The notes under the pieces: generated by a model
What the model was told of the DNA's origin: nothing
Databases searched by the model: none
Seen by the model: only the letters and a program-made list of their open reading frames with translations
In this document: positions 8,607-16,141 of the stretch, piece by piece
Position numbering within the stretch: position 1 is the stretch's first letter
Layout of the letters: each line of letters starts with the position of its first letter
Program-made: the position numbers and the translations under genes
From: Oscillospiraceae bacterium
GTDB lineage: Bacteria > Bacillota > Clostridia > Oscillospirales > SIG627
Assembly (NCBI GenBank): GCA_015065085.1
Contig: SVQW01000001.1
Location: 478,258-542,257 of the forward strand
Direction: 5' to 3'
Length of the DNA: 64,000 nucleotides

Positions 8607-9028
8607 TATATCATTTAAAGTTTCTGTATTGAAACTGCAAGGGTGCGGGGGGTGACAGTCATCGGTTTCAATACAGGATACTTTCAGTGTAAGTTGAATA
8701 TCACTATAAATCAAGTAAATCACGATAAAATACGGTTATGGTTTTAGTCGCCATTTCTGAGACGATATCCGAGATGGCAAGTAAAGGTATATATTTTTTA
8801 CTTGAAAGTGATATTGTATGCCTCGCCTCCATAACTCAATATCAAGTAATTGATAAAATCAAAAAATGCGTCGCACAAGCAAGCTTTACTTGCCATGCGG
8901 CGCATCGCTTTTCCCTACCCTCGATAGCCTTGGATAGTAATTTTACAAAAATCTATGGAAATTGAGCTTAAAGCAAACGCACACATCCCTTGGCAAATTA
9001 AGCCTTGGGATGTGTGCGTTTATGCGCT
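8578..9028 (+). repeat. Dispersed hairpin repeat, copy 3 (full length, with promoter end)
   Basis: Matches copy 2 throughout. Its parts are the leftward promoter, the inverted repeat TGTATTGAAAC/GTTTCAATACA (8625-8635, 8665-8675; loop 29 bases against 15 in copy 2, by a 14-base G-rich insertion), the long-range inverted repeat, H1 (8866-8905), a 74-base linker, and H2 (8980-9016). It fills most of the 648-base gap 8463-9110 between the SLH gene and cassette B. H2 is probably also the terminator of the SLH gene. A short ORF inside it is not supported. Confidence 0.9.
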
Positions 9029-9110
9029 GTTTGTGATTCATTTTAAAACGGCATTAGTAATTATCAATGTGTCATAGTTCGTCATCATGCCATTTGCTTT
9101 GCCGGTACAA

Positions 9111-11759
9111 TCAGTCAACATCCTTAATCGGCATAAAATCTTCCAACGGTACCGCACTCTGGATGCCTGTGTAAGGCTCGAGCACGGGAAGGGCATTGCT
9201 CTCTCTCCACGTATCCTCGCCATCCAGAAGATTTGCAGGGGTATGGGGCTTATTGCTCCAATAACGATCTGCGTTGGTGTAACTGGAAAAAGCCGCCGTG
9301 CCGCCTATACCTACCGAGAAAAACTTATTTAATGTACCGCCGAGATAGCCGCGGGAGTTGTTATGGAATTCGTTAAGCGACTGGTACCAGCCTATATCGT
9401 CTGCATCAAGGCTTCTGTATGCCACGACAAGTGCCTGCTCGATGGTACAGGTATCATTCGGAGCTATGGTGGTAGCGGTAGTGCCTTTGATGAGTCCCAA
9501 AGCATTCATAAATGCCATTGCTTTATTTGCCCAGTCGGGAATTTGATTACCGTCCGAGTAATTGCCCAGAGCAGAATCATATACAGTATATCTTATATCC
9601 GAATTATTACGGACAAACTGAAGTGCACGGTAGAGGAAAGTAGCCATCTGCGCACGGGTCAAAGTATCGTTGGGTGAGAAGGTATCGGGGCCGGTACCGT
9701 TGGTAATACCTGCCATGACAGCCTTTCTTACATATATGCTGTCTGTGTCGGAGAATGAACCTGACGGAGCGGCTTCAATCTCTCTGCCCAGCATTCTTTC
9801 GGTCATTTTAACTGCAACCGAAACAAACTGTTCTCTTGTGCAGGAAGCTGTATAGTTTTCACCGAGGAGTGCTTTGTCGGTAAGCTGAAGCTGGGTTGCC
9901 CAGCGTACCTCATCTGTTGCCCAGTCGCTTATTTTCGCGGTGGTTTCTCTATCGGGATATACCGCAAAGCCATGAGGTGCGGCCTTCTTAGTGGTTGCAC
10001 TCATAACCATTTTTGAACAATAATCATTCCACTGAGTGTTAAGACGATCCATGTGCCATTCATACGTTACGTACTCATATCCGGGCTTACCGTAAAACTC
10101 AGCAAATTCCTTTTTGAAATCCTCTTCGGAATAGTTGAAAAAGTCCTCTTTCGGATTGATTCCGCAGTAAACACATTGCTTGAAGTATACTTTTTCGCCG
10201 TCGGCATTGAGACCTGCGTAGTTCTTATCGGCAAGCACTCTGTCGCCGTATACGTGTTCCATCCGCTCTATGCTGTAAACGTCATACTCGTCGGCTTCCT
10301 TAAAGGTGTGGTTGGGGTCATATTCACAGATATTGCAGAATTTGCAGGAATAGTAATAGGTTGTGGGGTGCTGACAGTTCACATACTCTGCCACGCGGTC
10401 GGCGGTGATTAAGGGATTGATAAACTTATGACCGGGACACCACAGCTCTGCGGCTGATTCACCCTTCTTGAATGCCTCATACACATCTCCCTCATAGAGA
10501 TAAAGCTGGTAGTTGGAGTACGAATAGTTTCTTATCTCATCGGTATCGATCTCCTTAATTGATTGCGACATGATGGAATACCATCCGTCAGGATAAACAT
10601 CCTTTGACAAAAAGAGTTTAAATGTTCCGACATTTGCTCCGCCGCTGCCGTAATAGCTGTCGCCTACTGCTGCATTAATATTGATTATTATATCGATGTT
10701 AATATTCGGAGCAATCCACAGCTCTTTCAGTTCATGGGTCCATTCGGCAAAGCCGCCACTGTATTGAGCATTTTTTTCAAAATCAAGCAGTATACGTTTT
10801 ATGTAAGACAACTGATATTCCGGATCCTTGTAATTATGCGCATTTGCCAGATAACGGTCAAGCGGCATATCAAGACCAAAAACATAAGGATTGTCCATTA
10901 TGTAGTCAACAAATTCATCGTTAAATATTAAATCGTCATTATGATTGTCCACACAATAATGGTCTGCCTGCTCCTTGGTAAGCACGTAGCTCATATCAAT
11001 CTGACCCTCAGGAATAGGGGTTGTAAATTTATATGTTACATATGCCTCACGGTTGTTTTCCTTCTTTACGGTCGCCTGATTGCCGTTTACGGTGATTTTT
11101 GAAGCATCGGTCAAGGTATACTTATCTTCTTTAAACTCACTCTTTATGACAACCTTGAATTTAACGGAGTATTCCGCACCTGCAATGAATGTGCCGTCGT
11201 GACTGAATCTTCCTGTCCATTCAACATTGCTTACTGTTGTTTTTGCTCCTTTCTGAAGCGAGGCAGTCTTTGAGGGAAGCTGACCGGCGGTAGGCTCGGG
11301 AACGGTAATCGTCATCAGATTAACGTCAGCCTCTGCCATAAGCTCCGCCGCTTTATCATAATTTATTCCCACAGCAAAGGAGCGGGTTACTACCGCCTGC
11401 TGTTTATCGGCGGATATATCAATAACATTCGCAGTTAAATCGTTGATTTTTGCTTTTCCGGAAACAAACTTTATGTATTTATCCTGACCATCCTTAATGC
11501 GGATGGTAACACGTACTACATATGTTTTTCCTTTCATAAAGTTGCCGTTATTGTCGAATGTCCCCTTCCACTCAACATCTGTTACATATGTGCTTGCGGT
11601 TTCGGGCACAGATGCGGTTTCCGCAGGCTTTGCACCTGCTTTGGGCGCCTCTACCGTAACATTGAAAATGCTCACAGGAGAAGCTGCCATAGTTGTAACA
11701 CTTACTATCCCCATAAGCATACATGCACATAAAAGCATACTAAAAATTCTTCTTTTCAT
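9111..11759 (-). CDS. SLH-domain surface protein with tandem N-terminal repeats
   Basis: 882 residues. A signal peptide (KRR start, hydrophobic run, AMA-like AAS cleavage region near 26) is followed by two homologous ~100-residue beta-rich repeats (about 30-135 and 147-250; VEWKGTFDNNGNF and VEWTGRFSHDGTF mark them). A large unrecognised middle region carries two CxxC-type clusters (CKFCNICEY and CVYCG). Three SLH motifs follow at about 600-785 (e.g. ITNGTGPDTFSPNDTLTRAQM), then a ~98-residue tail after the SLH block. SLH domains bind pyruvylated secondary cell-wall polymer, so the protein is probably displayed on the surface. It is monocistronic, with its own strong promoter. The function of the middle region is unknown. 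Confidence 0.85.
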   Translation of the reverse strand: MKRRIFSMLLCACMLMGIVSVTTMAASPVSIFNVTVEAPKAGAKPAETASVPETASTYVTDVEWKGTFDNNGNFMKGKTYVVRVTIRIKDGQDKYIKFVSGKAKINDLTANVIDISADKQQAVVTRSFAVGINYDKAAELMAEADVNLMTITVPEPTAGQLPSKTASLQKGAKTTVSNVEWTGRFSHDGTFIAGAEYSVKFKVVIKSEFKEDKYTLTDASKITVNGNQATVKKENNREAYVTYKFTTPIPEGQIDMSYVLTKEQADHYCVDNHNDDLIFNDEFVDYIMDNPYVFGLDMPLDRYLANAHNYKDPEYQLSYIKRILLDFEKNAQYSGGFAEWTHELKELWIAPNINIDIIININAAVGDSYYGSGGANVGTFKLFLSKDVYPDGWYSIMSQSIKEIDTDEIRNYSYSNYQLYLYEGDVYEAFKKGESAAELWCPGHKFINPLITADRVAEYVNCQHPTTYYYSCKFCNICEYDPNHTFKEADEYDVYSIERMEHVYGDRVLADKNYAGLNADGEKVYFKQCVYCGINPKEDFFNYSEEDFKKEFAEFYGKPGYEYVTYEWHMDRLNTQWNDYCSKMVMSATTKKAAPHGFAVYPDRETTAKISDWATDEVRWATQLQLTDKALLGENYTASCTREQFVSVAVKMTERMLGREIEAAPSGSFSDTDSIYVRKAVMAGITNGTGPDTFSPNDTLTRAQMATFLYRALQFVRNNSDIRYTVYDSALGNYSDGNQIPDWANKAMAFMNALGLIKGTTATTIAPNDTCTIEQALVVAYRSLDADDIGWYQSLNEFHNNSRGYLGGTLNKFFSVGIGGTAAFSSYTNADRYWSNKPHTPANLLDGEDTWRESNALPVLEPYTGIQSAVPLEDFMPIKDVD

Positions 11760-11835
11760 AACATAATTTCTCCTAAATTTTAATCAAACAATGTTTAATC
11801 AGCTAAAAATGTTACTGTAATATTTATCAATTCAT

Positions 11836-11864
11836 ATTATACCACCATAGCGTAAAAGTGTCAA
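11836..11864 (-). promoter_or_regulatory. Consensus extended -10 promoter of the SLH gene
   Basis: The minus strand has TTGACA (11864-11859), a 17-base spacer ending TGG, and TATAAT (11841-11836). Upstream, ATC.TTTAAA also resembles the bases upstream of the two cassette promoters, so this may be a diverged relative of the repeat's promoter end. Confidence 0.8.
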
Positions 11865-11949
11865 CCCATCTTTAAAAGAATGTATATCCCTATATTATAC
11901 CATTTACGCACATCAGTATATAGAACGCTTTAAAAGGTGGCTGTGCATG

Positions 11950-11978
11950 TTGACAAAATTATTGTGTTGAGGTATAAT
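11950..11978 (+). promoter_or_regulatory. Orphan consensus promoter, rightward
   Basis: TTGACA (11950-11955), a 17-base spacer, and TATAAT (11973-11978). Both hexamers are perfect, yet no annotated-size gene lies downstream on this strand until 13478, with an oppositely oriented gene between. Confidence 0.7.
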
Positions 11979-12107
11979 GTTAAAAAAAGAATATTTGTAT
12001 CAAAATAAAAAAGCCTTTTAAAGTCAAGTAGTGTGCACTTAAAATTAAAAAATGCGTCAGCAAAAATTATGAAAAAAATTAAAATCTCACAGATAATGGT
12101 TTGAAAT

Positions 12108-12230
12108 ATGAAAACTGTGTTTCAAAAAGCTGCAGTGCCGAAACAGACGACCGGAAACACAGAAGCATTTAGGCAAGCGAAAAAAGGTACCGTGGAAATC
12201 AAGCCTCTTGATAATCGTAATAAGAGGTGA
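12108..12230 (+). CDS. Possible 40-residue ORF downstream of orphan promoter
   Basis: ATG to TGA encodes a basic peptide beginning MKTVFQKAAVPKQ and ending DNRNKR. It has no clear RBS. Shifting one base near its end opens a further ~35-codon frame (GEFNDTF ... LILRTCGM) that stops at about 12340. It may therefore be a decayed small gene, or noncoding. No homology recognised. Confidence 0.25.
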   Translation: MKTVFQKAAVPKQTTGNTEAFRQAKKGTVEIKPLDNRNKR

Positions 12231-12344
12231 ATTCAACGATACCTTCACTTTAAAATGTTCATTTTTGCGCGATGAGCTAAGATTTTTTAATGAATATGAA
12301 AGACGGCTTCATAAGCTCATCCTGCGGACATGCGGTATGTAAAA

Positions 12345-13364
12345 TTATTTGTTGAAGTATTCATCAAGCTTACAGTTGATTTTAGTTGCCGATTCATTAA
12401 TGAAGATGTCGGAAATCGAGCTGTAGCTTTCCTTGATTTTTTCGCACTCCAGCTTTATCGCATCCTTCAGCGGAGTTAAATCCTGTACTGACAATCCGGT
12501 TGCTGATAATACTTTTGAAATATCAACACTTCTGTCAAGAAGCCTGTCCTGATCAAGACCAAAAATGTCCCCTCTCGTGTTTGAAGTTCCGTATTTCAAA
12601 TAGGTTTCTTTGTCGACCCATTCATAGTCTGTTCCTAAGTATTCTCTGTAATATTCAGCAAATTCACCCCATGTAAGTTTTTCGTGGCTTGCCAAGGTAA
12701 AAGCTTCACCGTAAGCCTTCGGATTCAGGACAAGGCGAGAAATGTATTTCGCGGTGTTGCCTGACCAGTTGTAACCTGCTACTACGTCTTTGCCTTCAAC
12801 TGGCAATAGAACCTTCTTTCCTTCTAAGCTTCTCGGTATCAGAATGGGAGCAGGTGTTGTAATGAGAGAAAGACTGCGGTAGTAAAACGATATAACAGGT
12901 CTTATGATTGTCACCTTGTTCTTATACGGTGAAGCGTTTATAATTCTTTCACAACGGCTTTTGTACATTGCATAATTTTCTTCATTGAGTAAATACGGAT
13001 CATCTGTAACATCAATGAGTTGGGGTGAAGTTTCCTTTATCGGGTGTTCAAGATCGGCATAAACACGATATGATGAGAGAAAGATAAGCTGTGAAGCGTT
13101 GTCTGCAAGCAAGTTCAGTCTTTCAGTGTACATTTCGGGATTGTAGTGATGAAAGTCGATGATAGCATCGTATTTTTCACCTTGCAAAATATCTTTCAAT
13201 ACGTTGTTGTCGTATGAATTTACTTTGAAGTATCTTACCTGACTGCTGTTTTCAAGACTATCTTGGGTTGTTACATCAATTGAGTATCCAAGCTCCGAAA
13301 GTTCACGGACTGTATGTGAACCGATTGAACCGGTGCCACAGAGAATAAGTATTTTACCTTTCAT
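12345..13364 (-). CDS. NAD(P)-dependent epimerase/dehydratase-type SDR protein
   Basis: 339 residues, with a Rossmann nucleotide-binding motif GTGSIGSHT at residues 10-18 and an extended/atypical SDR fold. LIFLSSYRVYAD holds the region of the SDR serine, and the YxxxK-type segment is YAMYKSRCERI. Members of this family reduce, oxidise or epimerise sugar nucleotides or related compounds; the substrate cannot be read here. It is divergent from an AraC-type regulator 113 bases away, which probably controls it. A TATAAT-like -10 lies in the shared intergenic region without a good -35, consistent with activator dependence (inference). Confidence 0.75.
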   Translation of the reverse strand: MKGKILILCGTGSIGSHTVRELSELGYSIDVTTQDSLENSSQVRYFKVNSYDNNVLKDILQGEKYDAIIDFHHYNPEMYTERLNLLADNASQLIFLSSYRVYADLEHPIKETSPQLIDVTDDPYLLNEENYAMYKSRCERIINASPYKNKVTIIRPVISFYYRSLSLITTPAPILIPRSLEGKKVLLPVEGKDVVAGYNWSGNTAKYISRLVLNPKAYGEAFTLASHEKLTWGEFAEYYREYLGTDYEWVDKETYLKYGTSNTRGDIFGLDQDRLLDRSVDISKVLSATGLSVQDLTPLKDAIKLECEKIKESYSSISDIFINESATKINCKLDEYFNK

Positions 13365-13477
13365 TTCTTAAAACCTCCCATGTTGTTTGTACTTCTATTA
13401 TAAACATTTATACTGCTTCTGTATATTGTTTTTTTAATGTAAAATACCTATTTTTTAACCAAAAAGGAGTGAAACAT

Positions 13478-14296
13478 ATGAAAAGTGTGCCCATCGCAAA
13501 ATTTGATGATAAACAGAAAAAACCTATAAATCTATTTGCTGATAAAAGAATCACTTGTAAAAGTATACCACATTCCCATAATCATTATGAGCTGGAAATG
13601 ATTGCGAGCGGAAGTGGTGAATCGGTGCTTAATGGCGAAAAAATCGAACTGAAACGAGGAAGCGTGTATATCCTCAAGCCTTCCGATGTTCACAGCCTTT
13701 GTGCTTTGCCGGATAAAAGCCTTGAAATAATGAACATTTCCTTTCTTGAGGGCACCTTTTTTAAGGAATTATCTGTTCCCGTGCTTTTTGGCAAAAAAGT
13801 AAACATTGCTGTTTTGGATGAAGAAGACATAAATATGGTGTTGTCGGTTTTTATGGTAATGGAGAATGAACAGCAAAAAGGTAAACCCGACGTAGGTATT
13901 ATGCAGGGGTGTGCAAATGTAATACTTAGAATTATAATGCGAAAAATGGACTGGGATTTTACCCCAAAACGACAGGACGAGCTTGCGGATGCACTTCATT
14001 TTATTTCCGAGAATTTCTGTGACCATATAGACCTTACATCCGTTGCAAGACATGTTGGATTCACTCCACAGTATTTTTCAAAAATATTCCACCAAAGAAT
14101 TGGAAAAAGCTTTAAAAAATATCTTTCGGAATTAAGAATAACGTATGCTGTAAAACTGATGAAATATAACGGATTTAATTCAACCGAGGCAGCCTTTGAA
14201 TGCGGGTACAATTCCTATTCTGCATTTCTCAAGGCTTTTAAGGAACACACAGGAGTGTTGCCGAAAAACTATATGATGTATAAAGACGAAATGTAA
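13478..14296 (+). CDS. AraC-family transcriptional regulator with cupin sensor domain
   Basis: 272 residues from the ATG at 13478, which has AAGGAG eight bases upstream; the GTG at 13469 overlaps that RBS and is rejected. The N-terminal cupin-like domain contains HSHNHYELEMIASGSG and VYILKPSDVH. Two helix-turn-helix motifs of the AraC type are in the last 100 residues (LTSVARHVGFTPQYFSKIF and EAAFECGYNSYSAFLKAFK). It likely senses a small molecule, perhaps a sugar, and controls the divergent SDR gene. A truncated copy of the dispersed hairpin repeat follows 35 bases after the stop. Confidence 0.85.
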   Translation: MKSVPIAKFDDKQKKPINLFADKRITCKSIPHSHNHYELEMIASGSGESVLNGEKIELKRGSVYILKPSDVHSLCALPDKSLEIMNISFLEGTFFKELSVPVLFGKKVNIAVLDEEDINMVLSVFMVMENEQQKGKPDVGIMQGCANVILRIIMRKMDWDFTPKRQDELADALHFISENFCDHIDLTSVARHVGFTPQYFSKIFHQRIGKSFKKYLSELRITYAVKLMKYNGFNSTEAAFECGYNSYSAFLKAFKEHTGVLPKNYMMYKDEM

Positions 14297-14330
14297 AAAC
14301 ATATTTTTCAATCAAATCCAACACATATTT

Positions 14331-14466
14331 TACTTGCATGCGGCGCATCGCTTTTCCCTGCCCCGATAGCCTTGAACAGAAATTCAACTGAAATCTTCGA
14401 AAACCGAAACTAAAACAAATGCACACACCCTTTGGCAAATCAAGCCTCGGGGTGTGTGATTTTTCA
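14331..14466 (+). repeat. Dispersed hairpin repeat, copy 4 (truncated and diverged)
   Basis: It starts inside H1, keeping only the right arm TGCGGCGCAT (to 14348). It keeps the linker at 73 bases and a complete H2 (14422-14458). H2 carries a compensatory change relative to the other copies: stem pair 7/31 is C-G here and T-A in the other three. It lies between the convergent AraC and phosphoesterase genes and ends in ATTTTT, so it may terminate both. Confidence 0.75.
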
Positions 14467-14579
14467 GCTGTCATTATTGTTTTGAAAATTCAAGAGAGCT
14501 CATTTGACATAAAATTTTTTCAATACAAATCTTCAAATTTCTTCACTCTTCAATGCCTATTGCTGATTTTATAAAATAC

Positions 14580-15890
14580 TCATTTTGCTTTCACAACAAG
14601 CGGTGTTTTGCTTTTGTTAAAGAACCAATCTCTTGCGTACACCTTAAATTCATATGCTGTTCCGGGGTTAAGTCCGCCGATTGCAATAGAATAGTAATCA
14701 CTGTAAAACTCGCAGGAAGCATCTATGTGGAATTCTGCATTAACGGAATTTTCACCAACCAAGTTACCGTCCATATCGTATACCTCAAGGAGATATGAAT
14801 GTATATTGTCTTTCTTTTCCGCAGCCGGAAAATAAAGCGTTGCATATGTATCCTTTTTATCTATTCCCATATATGCTGTTTTCGCAAATTCTGCAGGAAC
14901 AGATGCGGCCTTTCTGCTATTGACGTCATATACTTTTTCACCGATTTTAAAATGCCAGTCTTTTCCGCATGATTTGGTGCAAACCGAAAAATCCTGTTCC
15001 TTCTTTTTACCTTCGGTAAGCGCTATCATTTCATCCGTCCAGAAGCTTAAACGCTCAAGATTTACCACATCATCTTCAACAGTCATATAAAGAGCATGTT
15101 TGGTTCTTAAATTTTCACCATTTATAGGTTTTTCACCGTCATGTCCGTAATTCAGAGTAGAACAGTTTACGGTAGTATAATTTGGTGCACCCTCTTCGCT
15201 TGGCTGCCATATAGCGGCTTCGTTTACAATTGAAGTATGGGTATGACCTGTAAAAATTACAAGGTTCTCAAAATCACGCACGTTTTCGGGATCGGATGCC
15301 AGTTTATATTTACCTGGTGTTGTATTCTTTAAAATATCATGCTGAATATAGAACACCGGCTTTCCCGCATTTTCTCTGCAGGCTTGTTCGATAAATGGTT
15401 CTGCAAGCGTTTCTTTTCCCCAATGTGCACCTATAAAAGTGTACCCACCAACTTCTTTTTTGACAACCGGACTGTATTGTTCGCTGAAGACAGCAAGCCA
15501 GTGTTCAAAATCACCGCCATTAAGTTTTTCCTGCATTTGAACCCGATTATCATGGTTGCCGTAAATACACATAAGTACGGTTGATGTTCCTGAAAACACT
15601 TCATCAAAAATCGCCTTTAATGTGCCGATTTCTTTCCTCGAATTCAATGTTCCTTTTTCATGTGACCAAGTCTCGTAATCGCAGGCATTTGACATATCAC
15701 CGGGAACAAGAATAAGATCCACACCGCGGTTTTTAAACCAATAAAGCGTGTATCTCCACCATTCCTTTTGCATTTCACCGTAGTATCCGATTTTTCCCAA
15801 ATGACCAAAGTATTTAGGGTCATTATGACCGTTAAAGCCAATATGCAGATCGCTTATTATTCCTACTCTTAATTTATTACCGGTATCCAT
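14580..15890 (-). CDS. Calcineurin-like metallophosphoesterase
   Basis: 436 residues, no signal peptide, so probably cytosolic. All family motifs are present: SDLHIG (D-x-H), PGDMSN (GD), YGNHDN (GNHD), an H in YIQHDI, and FTGHTHTS (GHTH). The C-terminal ~110 residues form a beta-rich, fibronectin-like domain (LLEVYDMDGNLVG ... AYEFKVYARDWF). The two-metal site suggests a phosphodi- or monoesterase; the substrate is unknown. It is a single-gene unit with its own sigma-A promoter, divergent from ychF. Confidence 0.8.
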   Translation of the reverse strand: MDTGNKLRVGIISDLHIGFNGHNDPKYFGHLGKIGYYGEMQKEWWRYTLYWFKNRGVDLILVPGDMSNACDYETWSHEKGTLNSRKEIGTLKAIFDEVFSGTSTVLMCIYGNHDNRVQMQEKLNGGDFEHWLAVFSEQYSPVVKKEVGGYTFIGAHWGKETLAEPFIEQACRENAGKPVFYIQHDILKNTTPGKYKLASDPENVRDFENLVIFTGHTHTSIVNEAAIWQPSEEGAPNYTTVNCSTLNYGHDGEKPINGENLRTKHALYMTVEDDVVNLERLSFWTDEMIALTEGKKKEQDFSVCTKSCGKDWHFKIGEKVYDVNSRKAASVPAEFAKTAYMGIDKKDTYATLYFPAAEKKDNIHSYLLEVYDMDGNLVGENSVNAEFHIDASCEFYSDYYSIAIGGLNPGTAYEFKVYARDWFFNKSKTPLVVKAK

Positions 15891-15933
15891 GCTGTTTCTC
15901 CTTCCAAGCGCGTAATTTAAATCTAATACAAAT

Positions 15934-15962
15934 ATTATAGCATACTGTTAGTTTAAATTCAA
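15934..15962 (-). promoter_or_regulatory. Sigma-A promoter of the metallophosphoesterase
   Basis: The minus strand has TTGAAT (15962-15957), a 17-base spacer and TATAAT (15939-15934), 44 bases before the ATG. Confidence 0.65.
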
Positions 15963-16051
15963 TACGAAAATGAGTAACACATCACTTTTAACAATTATGA
16001 TATATTGAGATTTCGATTTTAATAAATTTACAATCAAAAATATATTATCTA

Positions 16052-16080
16052 TTGAAAAAAACGGCATAATGTGTTATAAT
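16052..16080 (+). promoter_or_regulatory. Sigma-A promoter of ychF
   Basis: TTGAAA (16052-16057), a 17-base spacer and TATAAT (16075-16080), 61 bases before the start codon. Confidence 0.7.
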
Positions 16081-16141
16081 ATCAAAAAGTAACCATTTGT
16101 AAAAGTAAGGGTAATTCCTTAAAATAAAGGAGATGCAAAAA

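Larger units (their letters stand above)
11760..12344. other. 585-base intergenic region between SLH and SDR genes
   Basis: It holds the SLH promoter, an independent rightward consensus promoter (11950-11978), a fragment resembling the repeat just left of H1 (about 12024-12059: TCAAGTA ... AAAAAATGCGTC, without the right arm), and a 40-codon ORF (12108-12230). Possible stems are GGTACCGT/ACGATACC and CCTCTT/AAGAGG near 12186-12245. No recognisable RNA family. Confidence 0.5.

Noticed and set aside
8625..8675. ATTGAAAC-type ends resembling a CRISPR repeat
   Set aside because: The two segments are inverted, not direct, repeats, occur once per module, have no spacers and no cas genes nearby.
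8738..8965. 75-codon ORF inside repeat copy 3
   Set aside because: It runs through the hairpins of the noncoding module, has no RBS, and I see no sign that the frame is kept in copy 2.
2579..9028. Composite transposon or integron
   Set aside because: No transposase or integrase gene, no terminal inverted repeats with target duplications and no attC-like sites; the repeats are all in the same orientation.
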